From positions 4,390,001 through 4,454,000 of the forward strand of contig NZ_CP073653.1 of assembly GCF_018223745.1 (NCBI RefSeq): a DNA stretch of 64,000 nucleotides, given 5' to 3'. This DNA is from Clostridium beijerinckii (GTDB taxonomy: Bacteria > Bacillota > Clostridia > Clostridiales > Clostridiaceae). Both the position numbers and the translations under genes were made by a program. The notes beneath the pieces were generated by a model. It did not search any database. It was not told the origin of the DNA and was given only the letters and a program-made list of their open reading frames with translations. This document shows, in pieces, positions 33,807 to 42,127 of this stretch; position 1 is the first letter of the stretch; every line of letters starts with the position of its first letter.

Positions 33807-35099
33807 TTATTCACTTAAATTTTTAATTAATACTTGATTTATTCTTTTTCTATCGCATTTTAAAATTATAAATTCATACTTGTCATAATTTATCTTTTCT
33901 TTAGGTTTTGGATATGACTTCAATTGAGAGTAAATCCATCCACCAATAGTATCAATATTTTCAGCTTCAATATTAGTATCTAAAAGTTCGTTGATATCTC
34001 CGATTAAAACTTTACCATCAACTACATAGCTACCATTATCAGTCTCTCTTATTTCCTCTTCTCCGTCATCATCAAATTCATCTTGAATTTCACCAACAAT
34101 TTCTTCTAAGATATCTTCGGTAGTCACAAGCCCTGCTGTACCACCAAACTCATCTATAATTATTGCCATTTGAGCTTTTTCCTTTTTGAAAGTTTTAAAC
34201 AATTCACTAATTGATAATGATTCGGGAACAAATTTAATTTCTCTAATAATTCCTTCTATGTTATCATTGCCTTCAAATTTAAGTTTATATAAGTCCTTAA
34301 TATGTATGAATCCAATTACATTATCTTTACTATCTCTACATACAGGATATCTAGTCAGCTGTTCCTCTAAAGCATAATTTATAATTTCATCAAAAGTATC
34401 TTCAATAAAAATACATGCCATATCAGTACGCGGTATCATAATATCCCTTACTGTTTTTTCCGAAAAGTCAAATATGTTATCTACAAAAGTTAATTCCGTT
34501 TGGTCTATTAATCCATGTTTATAGCTATCTTCAACTAAAAGCTTTATTTCCTCATCCGTATGAGCTGCTTCTTGCTCATTAATTTGTGAAATTCCAAATA
34601 TCTTTAAAACCAAATTAGTACTATGGTTAAAAGTCCACATTATCGGATAAGTCAATCTATAAAAAGCTATAAGCGGCAAAGCTGTATACATTGCAATATT
34701 TTCCGTGTTTATAATTGCCAATGATTTAGGTGCCAATTCTCCAAGTACAATATGAAGACCAGTTATAATTGAAAATCCTAAAACCACTGAAATTGAATGC
34801 AATGTTATTTCCGGCAAATTAAATAGATTTATTAAAGGTCTTAACATCTCTGCAAATGCTGGTTCTCCAACCCAACCAAGTCCTAATGACGCTAAAGTTA
34901 TTCCTAATTGACATGCAGATAAATACGAATTCAAATCTTTAACAACTTTTAATGTATGTTTTGCATTTCTGTTCCCTTCCATTGCCAATGTTTCTATCCT
35001 TGATTTTCTTACCTTTACCATTGCAAATTCTGTTGCTACAAAAAAACCATTCATAAATACAAGCAAAATTACAATAATAACATTTAATATTATAATCAT
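33807..35099 (-). CDS. CNNM/CorC-type membrane protein (DUF21, CBS pair, CorC_HlyC)
   Basis: 430 residues. The DUF21 domain (1-190) has an N-terminal helix IILNVIIVILLVFMNGFFVA then TEFAMVKVRKSRIETLA, with helices at about 55-75, 85-110 and 125-150. Two CBS domains follow at about 205-330 (VRDIMIPRTDMACIFIED, RYPVCRDSKDNVIGFIHIKD, KEKAQMAIIIDEFGGTAGLV), and a CorC_HlyC domain closes the protein (345-430, ETDNGSYVVDGKVLIGDI). Family members such as YrkA/YhdP or CNNM act as Mg/Co efflux or Na/Mg exchangers. The older name hemolysin C is misleading. Single-gene transcript. Confidence 0.9.
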   Translation of the reverse strand: MIIILNVIIVILLVFMNGFFVATEFAMVKVRKSRIETLAMEGNRNAKHTLKVVKDLNSYLSACQLGITLASLGLGWVGEPAFAEMLRPLINLFNLPEITLHSISVVLGFSIITGLHIVLGELAPKSLAIINTENIAMYTALPLIAFYRLTYPIMWTFNHSTNLVLKIFGISQINEQEAAHTDEEIKLLVEDSYKHGLIDQTELTFVDNIFDFSEKTVRDIMIPRTDMACIFIEDTFDEIINYALEEQLTRYPVCRDSKDNVIGFIHIKDLYKLKFEGNDNIEGIIREIKFVPESLSISELFKTFKKEKAQMAIIIDEFGGTAGLVTTEDILEEIVGEIQDEFDDDGEEEIRETDNGSYVVDGKVLIGDINELLDTNIEAENIDTIGGWIYSQLKSYPKPKEKINYDKYEFIILKCDRKRINQVLIKNLSE

Positions 35100-35346
35100 A
35101 TATTGATAGTTTCCCTCCCAATTTATTGTATGTATACTACTATATAATACTATTTTAAATACTAATTAACATTATAACATATATTGTTTAATAAGTTAGA
35201 GTATAAACAATTAATAATTCATTTTATTTTATATTCTCCATTCTCCAATTAATTAAACCCTACTATTTTTCTCACTAAAACAAAATCTGTATACACTTAT
35301 GAGGAATGACTTTTTATCTAGTTTGTCCATTTAAGTTCATTTTTAT

Positions 35347-35505
35347 CTACTCTTTATCTATACCTTCAACATCTGTTTTCATAGCTTCAACTATATAAAT
35401 ATCCAACTTCTGACTTAACTTTAAAATTTTATTATAGTCCAGCCTTTCACTAATTATTTTATTTAATTCATCCCTTAATTCTTCAATTTCTTTCTTTTTG
35501 TCCAT
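35347..35505 (-). CDS. spo0E: Spo0E-like aspartyl-phosphate phosphatase (52 aa)
   Basis: This short gene encodes MDKKKEIEELRDELNKIISE then RLDYNKILKLSQKLDIYIVE and AMKTDVEGIDKE. The SQKLDIYIV block is the Spo0E signature (SQxLDxxIv), lying on the second helix of a helical hairpin. Spo0E proteins dephosphorylate Spo0A~P and delay sporulation. GGAGGT lies 5 bases before the ATG. It stands 242 bases upstream of the CNNM gene on the same strand and is divergent from an XRE regulator gene, which could control it. Confidence 0.9.
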   Translation of the reverse strand: MDKKKEIEELRDELNKIISERLDYNKILKLSQKLDIYIVEAMKTDVEGIDKE

Positions 35506-35640
35506 ACCGTACCTCCAATAAAATACTTTTTAGCTATATATTGTATTTAAAGCCATTAATAATTACATTATATAACAAATATTGTTTACTACCAGGAAAC
35601 TTTCGACTTTTTTCGGAAGCTATAAAATGAGGTGATAAGT

Positions 35641-35856
35641 ATGTTAAAGAGAAAAAGAAGAGAATTAAATTTAACTCAGTCGAAATTGGCAAAAAAATTA
35701 GGAATCAGCAAAAGTTATTTATCTAAGTTAGAAAAACATCCCTCCCTTTGCAATCCTAATATTAATTTTATTTTAAAATTATCGAAAGAATTAAACCTAG
35801 ATCCTACAGAAATTTTTTTATATTTTATAGAAAGCAAAAATTCTTTTATTAAATAA
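35641..35856 (+). CDS. Small XRE-family HTH regulator
   Basis: 71 residues from ATG 35641, 6 bases after GAGGTG; an in-frame GTG at 35632 lies inside this site. A Cro/CI-type helix-turn-helix covers nearly the whole protein: RRELNLTQSKLAKKLGISKS, YLSKLEKHPSLCNPNINFIL. It lacks a separate ligand or dimerisation domain. The gene starts 136 bases away from the divergent spo0E and may regulate it or the sugar-binding-protein gene. Confidence 0.82.
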   Translation: MLKRKRRELNLTQSKLAKKLGISKSYLSKLEKHPSLCNPNINFILKLSKELNLDPTEIFLYFIESKNSFIK

Positions 35857-35990
35857 AAATTATATAACTATTATCATATACACTTCTTACAGATCATATC
35901 TAATAAATTGCATTAACAAAATAGAGTATATTTTTTTTACTAAAACACAACATAAAACTATTAATTATATTAAGAACCCGGAGGCTTCAA

Positions 35991-37037
35991 ATGAAGGTAT
36001 TAAAAAAAATAATAATTTTTACTACTATATTAACATTATTTATCGTTACATCATTAAATATAGTAAAAAATAATATATATGCAAACGCACAAATTAAATC
36101 AGAAAAAACTATAAAAATAGTAGTACTTCTCTCTTCATTTAATGATGCTTATATTTCTTTGATTAAAGATAACTTAGAAAGAATCCAAAAAGAAAACGCT
36201 AACAATCTAGAATTTATATTTCTTGATGGGAAGAATAATACAGACATACAAAACGAACTTATAACTTCAACACTTTCAACAGATTTTGATCTTTTATTAG
36301 CTAACTTAGTTAATTTAGATGCAAATAATATAGACTCATTTATTAACAAAGTAAAGTCAAAAAATATTCCTGTACTTTTATTCAATATAGTTCCATTTGT
36401 AACAACTTCAATAAAATCCTATCCCAAAGCTCTTGTAATAGCTACATCAGCTGAACAATCCGGAATTCTACAAGGAGATTTAATCGTTAATGCATGGAAA
36501 AGCAATAAAGCAGCTATGGATAAAAACAAAGACAATATTCTTCAATATATTATGTTGACAGATAAAAACAATAACACACTAACTACTGCAAGAACAATGT
36601 ATTCTATATCAACAATTAATAAATCTGGAATAAAAACAGAGGAACTTTCCAGAATATCTTCAGAAGGAACTAAAGAAGCTGCTCAAATGATTATGGAGTC
36701 GACGTTTCTAAAGTATGGTGATAAAATTGAAGCTATAATTGCAAATAATGATACTTTAGCTATAGGAGCCATTAATGCTTTGCAAAAATATGGTTATAAT
36801 ATAGGTAATAAATCAATACCAGTTGTTGGTGCTGATGCAATACCAGAGGCTAGAGAATTAATTAAAAAAGGTTCTATGCTCGGTACTGTTATCCAAGATC
36901 CATCTGAGATGGCAGAAGCTCTTTATAAAGTTGGAATGAATTTAATTTATAATAGCCCACCTCTTAGTAATACGAACTATAAGTTCAATGAAACCGGCTT
37001 TGTAGTAGAAATGCCTTACAGAGAATATAAAGAATGA
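35991..37037 (+). CDS. Orphan periplasmic-type sugar-binding protein (Peripla_BP_4)
   Basis: 348 residues. An N-terminal hydrophobic segment (6-27, then YANAQ) looks like a signal peptide or anchor without a lipobox Cys. The fold is the ribose/galactose-binding type: IKIVVLLSSFNDAYISLIKD, FDLLLANLVNLDANNIDSFI, IPVLLFN, GILQGDLIVNAW, EAIIANNDTLAIGAINALQK, YNIGNKSIPVVGADAIPEAR and LGTVIQDPSEMAEALYKV. No permease or ATPase gene is adjacent. In related clostridia such orphan proteins act with LytS/YesM-type kinases as extracellular sugar sensors, which is a reasonable alternative to transport. GGAGG lies 8 bases before the ATG. Confidence 0.85.
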   Translation: MKVLKKIIIFTTILTLFIVTSLNIVKNNIYANAQIKSEKTIKIVVLLSSFNDAYISLIKDNLERIQKENANNLEFIFLDGKNNTDIQNELITSTLSTDFDLLLANLVNLDANNIDSFINKVKSKNIPVLLFNIVPFVTTSIKSYPKALVIATSAEQSGILQGDLIVNAWKSNKAAMDKNKDNILQYIMLTDKNNNTLTTARTMYSISTINKSGIKTEELSRISSEGTKEAAQMIMESTFLKYGDKIEAIIANNDTLAIGAINALQKYGYNIGNKSIPVVGADAIPEARELIKKGSMLGTVIQDPSEMAEALYKVGMNLIYNSPPLSNTNYKFNETGFVVEMPYREYKE

Positions 37038-37074
37038 ATAAATTTGAAATTATTAATACACTCATTCATATGAT

Positions 37075-37105
37075 ATTAAGAGTAGCCAAATGGCTACTCT
37101 TAATT
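37075..37105. terminator. Shared terminator between convergent genes
   Basis: AATTAAGAGTAGCCA-type arms pair perfectly around a two-base loop; both flanks are A/T rich. It lies between the sugar-binding-protein stop (37037) and the stop at 37120. Confidence 0.8.
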
Positions 37106-37119
37106 AAGTTATAAACTTA

Positions 37120-37581
37120 TTATTTTTCATCTTTATTGTCAGCTGTTTCTGCTTCATTTAAATTCGAATTACTACTTGAAGTAAGTAGTGATTCAAATTT
37201 CCTTAATTCACTTTTTAGTTTCTCATTTTCCTCTTGTAACTTAGAATTAATATCATTCAATTCCTTAATTACTTTTGCATTACCAAATGTAAAATCTTTG
37301 CCTAGATTTAAATTCTCAAGTATATTTTGTTTTAATTCCTCAATATCCTCTTTTTTTAATTCTGGAAATTTAGATATTAAAGTATTATCAAACTTGTCTA
37401 TTTTTAATTTCAGAACATTCTCAATTGTACTTGAAATTCCAAAATCCTCATCAATCATATCCCAAATTTCTCGTGCTTTTGAAATATAATCTGGATGTTT
37501 TGATAATTCCCCCTTCGATCCAGGTTTATTAAATTTGTTAGTAAGAATCTTCTCCACTGGCTTTAAAATTGCTTTTAACAT
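37120..37581 (-). CDS. Hypothetical protein with C-terminal coiled coil
   Basis: 153 residues, no signal peptide or membrane helix. The first 90 residues are mixed helix (SKHPDYISKAREIWDMIDED, FPELKKEDIEELKQNILENL). A coiled coil covers about 103-140 (KVIKELNDINSKLQEENEKL, KSELRKFESLL), and a Ser/Asn/acidic tail ends the protein. I do not recognise a family. AAGGAAG precedes the ATG. A hairpin with U-tract on the - strand (37748-37772) lies upstream and isolates it. Confidence 0.65.
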   Translation of the reverse strand: MLKAILKPVEKILTNKFNKPGSKGELSKHPDYISKAREIWDMIDEDFGISSTIENVLKLKIDKFDNTLISKFPELKKEDIEELKQNILENLNLGKDFTFGNAKVIKELNDINSKLQEENEKLKSELRKFESLLTSSSNSNLNEAETADNKDEK

Positions 37582-37744
37582 TATATACTTCCTTCAATAT
37601 TATTTTATAACACATATTATGAAATACCGACCTTAAAATCCACTTTTCTTATGATAATATAATATAAATAATTTTTAGTGAGTGTTAAATTAAAATTTCT
37701 TATAAACTATACCATGACATTAGTATTTATTAAGAAGGTACCAA

Positions 37745-37775
37745 AAAAGATGCGGCCCAACTTAGCCGCATCTAT
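37745..37775 (-). terminator. GC-rich hairpin with - strand U-tract
   Basis: GATGCGGC/GCCGCATC stem; the - strand continues as TTTTTTGG. No gene on the - strand ends just upstream, so either a short RNA ends here or the hairpin shields the gene at 37120-37581. Confidence 0.6.
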
Positions 37776-37979
37776 ATTTATATGAGATTATGAGATTATT
37801 AAGGTTTTATATAATTTGAGACATACTCTTTTGTACACTTATATATTAACATAATCCGACAAAATATTCTATTGTTTTTATTATATTTTTATAAATTTAA
37901 TATTTAAGTATAATAAATAACGATTTTGCAAAATATATTTAATGCATTAATCTCTATTCCTCTAATTAACTTAATTAAA

Positions 37980-38008
37980 GACGCAGTCAGTATTTTATTG
38001 GCTGCGTT
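37980..38008. repeat. Hairpin upstream of the small exported protein gene
   Basis: ACGCAGTCA pairs with TGGCTGCGT around an 11-base loop, 38 bases ahead of the start codon at 38046. It could be a 5' untranslated hairpin that protects or attenuates this mRNA. Confidence 0.45.
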
Positions 38009-38045
38009 TAAAAAATTATAACTGCATTAAAGCGAGGTATAAATA

Positions 38046-38372
38046 ATGAAAATAAAAAACTTCTTAGCAACTCTCTTAATATTTTTTATCTTTACTATAA
38101 GCAATGCTAATGCAACGATTACAATAGCAAATACTTACAAGCAAGGTATATATAAAATTTCTGAAAGCAGCAAGGAAAATTATACTGCAAAACTTATAAC
38201 TCCTAATAACATTACAAGTTTAATTGTTATAGATCCTGATGGAGATATAAAATTTTTTAAGAGATTCGATACAGTCAATGAAACGATTAACTTAGGTCCT
38301 ATGGTTAAAGGTGATATAGTATCAATAATCGGTAATGGAGAAATAGCTGCTAATTTTATAAGTATAAGTTAA
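38046..38372 (+). CDS. Small exported protein, 108 aa
   Basis: A signal peptide occupies residues 1-23 (MKIKNFLATLLIFFIFTISN then ANA). The mature part of about 85 residues looks like a single beta-rich domain: TITIANTYKQGIYKISESSK, ITSLIVIDPDGDIKFFKRFD, INLGPMVKGDIVSIIG. I do not recognise a family; the all-beta pattern suggests a small secreted sandwich. GCGAGG lies before the ATG. A terminator follows the stop at once. Confidence 0.75.
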   Translation: MKIKNFLATLLIFFIFTISNANATITIANTYKQGIYKISESSKENYTAKLITPNNITSLIVIDPDGDIKFFKRFDTVNETINLGPMVKGDIVSIIGNGEIAANFISIS

Positions 38373-38398
38373 AACCACTCTCTCGAGTGGTTTTCTTA
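38373..38398 (+). terminator. Terminator between convergent genes
   Basis: AACCACTC pairs with GAGTGGTT around a TCTC loop and TTCTT follows; it starts at the stop of the small exported protein gene and ends at the lepB stop. Confidence 0.8.
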
Positions 38399-38400
38399 AA

Positions 38401-38943
38401 TTATTTTAGCATTCCAAAATCTTTAAAAGGATAAAATATAAACTGAGCCTTTCCTTCTATTTTAGAGCTGTCTATATAGTGTTCTTTCCAATACCTTGCA
38501 TCTAATGATACAGGTCTGTTATCTCCTAAGAAAAAATACTTTCCTTGTGGTACTTCGAACGATCCATTATAATCATCCTTATTTTTCACATAATCTTCTT
38601 CCAATTTTTCTCCATTTACAAATACTATCCCATTTTTTATATCTATCTTATCTCCTGGCAAACCTATTAATCTCTTTACTAAAGTTTCTTTAAGTTCATC
38701 TGAATAAAATACAATTACGTTTCCTCTTTTTAGATTATCAAAGTTATGTATTCTTGTTACTAAAATTTTATCATTTAAATTTATAGTTGGAATCATTGAT
38801 CCTGTTGGCACATATACATTAAAAAATACAAACTGTCTTAGTAAAAACGCTATTACTAAAGCACAAAATATTGGTATTATCCAATCTTTAATAAAATTAC
38901 TTTTCTTCTTACCTTTTTCTTCTATTTTAGTACTTTCTTCCAA
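38401..38943 (-). CDS. lepB: Signal peptidase I
   Basis: 180 residues, the short Gram-positive (SipS-like) type. One membrane anchor is at 19-42. Box B carries the nucleophile Ser49 in YVPTGSMIPTINLNDKILV. Box D carries the general base Lys90 in LVKRLIGLPGDKI. Box E is YFFLGDNRPVSLDARYW. It removes signal peptides outside the membrane, for example from the exported proteins in this window. It is transcribed alone, after a hairpin at 39091-39140. Confidence 0.95.
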   Translation of the reverse strand: MEESTKIEEKGKKKSNFIKDWIIPIFCALVIAFLLRQFVFFNVYVPTGSMIPTINLNDKILVTRIHNFDNLKRGNVIVFYSDELKETLVKRLIGLPGDKIDIKNGIVFVNGEKLEEDYVKNKDDYNGSFEVPQGKYFFLGDNRPVSLDARYWKEHYIDSSKIEGKAQFIFYPFKDFGMLK

Positions 38944-39090
38944 AGCATATCATCCTTCCTAGATTATAATTAATATTTCTGCTTTTACTATATATATACA
39001 GATTAATTTAGTAACCATTTATTTAACTTACCAATAAAATAAGAATTAGTCAAGTTTACTTACGTTATATTAATCATCATAAAAGAAAAT

Positions 39091-39140
39091 ATAAGGTACT
39101 ATTCTAAACAATATATATTCTTTAGAATTTGTAACCTTAT
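39091..39140 (-). terminator. Terminator after the alpha/beta hydrolase gene
   Basis: ATAAGGT/ACCTTAT and ATTCTAAA/TTTAGAAT pair as one interrupted stem. The - strand continues as ATATTTTCTTTT. It lies 87 bases beyond the hydrolase stop. Confidence 0.65.
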
Positions 39141-39226
39141 AAAAAATATAATTTCTATATCATATTCCTATCTTCAACTTAAAATCAAAATATCACTTAA
39201 TTACAGTCACTTACCTCTCATGAATA

Positions 39227-40042
39227 TTACTGTTCAATGAATTTTGTTAGCTCTTCATTAAATTTTTCTTTTTCATCGTAGAATAATCCATGTCCACTAT
39301 CAGTGAATGGTATAATTCTGGAATTCTTAATGATTTGCTTTTGAGCTTTAGCCAAAGCAAATAAACAAACTTGGTCATGAATACCATGAAGAATCAATGT
39401 CTGAACATTAATTTTTCCAAGATCCGAAAACAAACTTTCTTCACCTAACCAAGTATTAGCAACTTCTGCTGTAGCCCAACCTGCTGCCTGCAATCCAAGC
39501 TGAAAGAACCAATTTGAAAAACTCTCTGTAATATGCTTATAGAAAAAAATATCTCCAAAATCTTGAAGCATTTTAGGCCGATCATTATATGTTCCTTTAA
39601 TTATATCAATAACAGCTTGTTTCTGTAACCCATGAGGAAAATAAGATCTTTGAACAAGGCTTGGTGCTGCTGCTGCACAAAGAACTAACTTAGAAACTTT
39701 GTCATTATCATATCTTGACATATATCTAATAGCGATTGCTCCACCTGTAGAATGACCTAACAATGTAAAGTTTTTTAAATTAAGCACTTCCACAACTCTT
39801 CTAACATCATCTGCTAATCTATCGTAGTCATACCCCCTGCATGGTTTATCTGATTCGCCAAACCCTCTTTGATCTATCCCAATACACCTATATCCCATTT
39901 TAGGAAGGATATTAAACTGGTATTCAAATAATTTATGACTTCCTGGCCAACCATGTAAAAATACAATTGTATTTCTTCCTTCTTCATTAAGATCTTCTAC
40001 ATAAACTTTAACATCTGGTTCTACTTTAATATAGTAACCCAT
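39227..40042 (-). CDS. Alpha/beta hydrolase (haloperoxidase/esterase-like)
   Basis: 271 residues from ATG 40042, 8 bases after GGAGG; an in-frame start at 40060 includes this site. The oxyanion-hole region HGWPGSHKLFEYQF is followed by CIGIDQRGFGESDKP and the nucleophile elbow GHSTGGA (Ser98). The acid is probably the Asp in LILHGIHDQV and the His is in FTDSGHGLFYDEK. The pattern is typical of non-haem chloroperoxidase-like esterases; the substrate is unknown. Single-gene transcript. Confidence 0.88.
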   Translation of the reverse strand: MGYYIKVEPDVKVYVEDLNEEGRNTIVFLHGWPGSHKLFEYQFNILPKMGYRCIGIDQRGFGESDKPCRGYDYDRLADDVRRVVEVLNLKNFTLLGHSTGGAIAIRYMSRYDNDKVSKLVLCAAAAPSLVQRSYFPHGLQKQAVIDIIKGTYNDRPKMLQDFGDIFFYKHITESFSNWFFQLGLQAAGWATAEVANTWLGEESLFSDLGKINVQTLILHGIHDQVCLFALAKAQKQIIKNSRIIPFTDSGHGLFYDEKEKFNEELTKFIEQ

Positions 40043-40178
40043 GAAAATTGCCTCCATCAATAAACTTTCTTTCTAAAAACAGCTTATTCTTTTACAACAA
40101 ATAGGTGAATTACTACTATTAAGTTTCTAAAACTAATATTAACATGCAATTTGATTAAAATAGATATTTATGATTTAT

Positions 40179-41900
40179 TTATATGTGTATTTCTCCTATA
40201 TCGCTTACGCCTTCTATAAAAGCCTCTCCATCATTCTTTCTCACTATTTCAATGAAAGCTGCCGAAATCTCAGGATCAAATTGTGTCCCGCTGCATTTTT
40301 CAAGTTCCTCTGCAGCTTCCTCATAAGTTTTTCTAGTATTATATGGTCTATTTGATGTCATTGCATCAAAACTATCCACAACTGTCAGAATTCTTGCTAG
40401 ATAAGGTATTTCTTTGCCCTTTAGTTTATTAGGATATCCGTTTCCATCATACCTTTCATGATGGCTTATGATTAAAGGTATGATATCTTTAAGTGAATCT
40501 ACAGATTTTATAATTTCAACTCCATTAGCAGGATGTTGCTTTAATAATTCCCATTCTTCATCTGTTAATCTCATTTTTTTCATTAACACTTCTTTATTGA
40601 TGTTAATCTTGCCAATATCATGCATGTAAGCGCCATAAATTAAAATTTCTTTTTCTCTTTTGCTTAATTTGAGTTTATCAGCAATCATTCTACTATACAC
40701 TACAACTCTTTCTACATGACCATAAGTATATCTATCTTTAGCATTAATAACACTAATCAAGGTTTTTATCGAAGCGACAAGTTCAATATCTTTTTCATCT
40801 ATATTTTTTTTGATTTCATCTAGAATTGATGTATATGCTTCGACCCTATTCTTATTGAAAAATTTTGCTCTGTATAGTGCATCATCTGCGCTTTTTATTA
40901 ATTCTATATCATTTCTCGCTTTATATGGATAAACTGATACACCTATTGAAACTGTAACTTTCCCCTTAGGCTGACTTTCTTCCCCATAAAAACGTGTACA
41001 CTCTATTTTTTTTCTTAAATTTTCTGCCACTTGAATTGCTTCTTCCTCATTTACACCAGGCAGTATTATTGAGAATTCTTCACCCCCATATCTTGCTGCA
41101 ATATCTTCTTCTCCTATGTTACTTTTAATAATTTCACCAATTTTTCTAAGGACGTAATCACCTTTTTGATGGCCATGAGTATCATTATATTGCTTAAAAT
41201 AATCTATATCTATAAAAATCATGGATACAGGTTTGCTATTCCTATCTCCATTCTTAACTTTCTCTGCTAACGAGTCACAGAAATATCTATGATTATAAAG
41301 TTCAGTAAGTCCATCAATATTTATTAACTCTTCTAACTTTTTAATATGTTCTGCTTCTATCTTTACATAGAATCCCAATGGCCATGCAGTCAAAATAAAT
41401 ACCCCTGCCAGGATTAAATCATTTTCAAAATATGTATTTACTATTACATTAGGTTCCATAAATATATCCATAGCTAAAATAATTAGAGATGAAATACAGG
41501 AAACTATAATACCTTGTTTCATTCCATATTGAATTGTTGTTGTTATTATTATAAACAAATACAAAAATTTATATTGGCTTTCATTTACTCCACATATAAA
41601 TATAATTATCGAAAACACTATTATAAAAACTGCTATTTCGATTTTATTGATAATATCTACATATCTTTTATTAAATCTATATTTAGTCGAAAAAATCCAT
41701 ATTAAATAAATCAAAACAGATACCATTAATGGTATGAATAAACATATTACTGTATAATACATTTCAGGTACCCAAACCGTCAAATTATTATTTATAAAAT
41801 TTTGAAATAATATTATACCTATAAGTAAGAGTATAGATATTTTCACTACAGATACTATATCATTTATTTGTTTTTGTTTATTATTCTTTACATTTTTCAT
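40179..41900 (-). CDS. Membrane-bound GGDEF-HD-GYP cyclic-di-GMP protein linked to agrBD
   Basis: 573 residues. About six helices at 18-180 form an integral sensory domain. GGDEF covers 190-355 with the active-site variant GGEEF at 272-276 (ARYGGEEFSIIL). The inhibitory I-site Arg is replaced (GEED at 263-266). The HD-GYP domain covers 375-560 with the His427-Asp428 pair in YMHDIGKININ and HHERYDGNGYP at 480-490. Both a diguanylate cyclase and a phosphodiesterase site look intact. The gene starts 57 bases after the agrD stop at 41958, the same strand, with a perfect palindrome between them. No AgrC/AgrA pair is present in this module, so this protein may be its output. Confidence 0.92.
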   Translation of the reverse strand: MKNVKNNKQKQINDIVSVVKISILLLIGIILFQNFINNNLTVWVPEMYYTVICLFIPLMVSVLIYLIWIFSTKYRFNKRYVDIINKIEIAVFIIVFSIIIFICGVNESQYKFLYLFIIITTTIQYGMKQGIIVSCISSLIILAMDIFMEPNVIVNTYFENDLILAGVFILTAWPLGFYVKIEAEHIKKLEELINIDGLTELYNHRYFCDSLAEKVKNGDRNSKPVSMIFIDIDYFKQYNDTHGHQKGDYVLRKIGEIIKSNIGEEDIAARYGGEEFSIILPGVNEEEAIQVAENLRKKIECTRFYGEESQPKGKVTVSIGVSVYPYKARNDIELIKSADDALYRAKFFNKNRVEAYTSILDEIKKNIDEKDIELVASIKTLISVINAKDRYTYGHVERVVVYSRMIADKLKLSKREKEILIYGAYMHDIGKININKEVLMKKMRLTDEEWELLKQHPANGVEIIKSVDSLKDIIPLIISHHERYDGNGYPNKLKGKEIPYLARILTVVDSFDAMTSNRPYNTRKTYEEAAEELEKCSGTQFDPEISAAFIEIVRKNDGEAFIEGVSDIGEIHI

Positions 41901-41924
41901 ACTATCTATCCCTCATAATAGTCG

Positions 41925-41952
41925 CGATGAGACCAATGCATTGGTCTCATCG
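41925..41952. repeat. Perfect 28-bp palindrome between agrD and the GGDEF-HD-GYP gene
   Basis: Each arm is CGATGAGACCAATG-type, 14 bases, with no loop between them. It starts right after the agrD stop and ends 25 bases before the start of the cyclic-di-GMP gene. No U-tract follows. It could be a processing or stabilising hairpin, or an operator for a dimeric regulator. Confidence 0.75.
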
Positions 41953-41957
41953 TTGAA

Positions 41958-42083
41958 TTAATCTTCTCTTAAGCATTTTGGCTCTTCTGGCTGATAATGT
42001 CCCCAATAACAAGCTGAAGTTGCCATTATTGAAGCAATAACAGTTGCTAATGTTGCTATACTCATTAAAATTCTATTTTTCAT
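41958..42083 (-). CDS. agrD: AgrD autoinducing peptide precursor, second module (41 aa)
   Basis: The product begins MKNRILMSIATLATVIASIM and continues ATSACYWGHYQPEEPKCLRE D. The amphipathic leader, single core Cys25 and the QPEEPK-LRxD tail are those of clostridial AgrD of the C. perfringens type, in which CLWFT precedes HQPEEP. By that comparison the ring is likely CYWGH, but CYWGHY is possible. A second Cys37 lies in the tail and would be removed. AAGGAGGTGAG lies 4 bases before the ATG. The gene starts 45 bases after agrB. Confidence 0.92.
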   Translation of the reverse strand: MKNRILMSIATLATVIASIMATSACYWGHYQPEEPKCLRED

Positions 42084-42127
42084 TAGTCTCACCTCCTTAA
42101 AATCTAAAAAAATAAAATCTCTAAAAC

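Noticed and set aside
33807..35099. Hemolysin
   Set aside because: The old name HlyC/hemolysin comes from a misassignment; the domains are those of CNNM/CorC ion-transport proteins.
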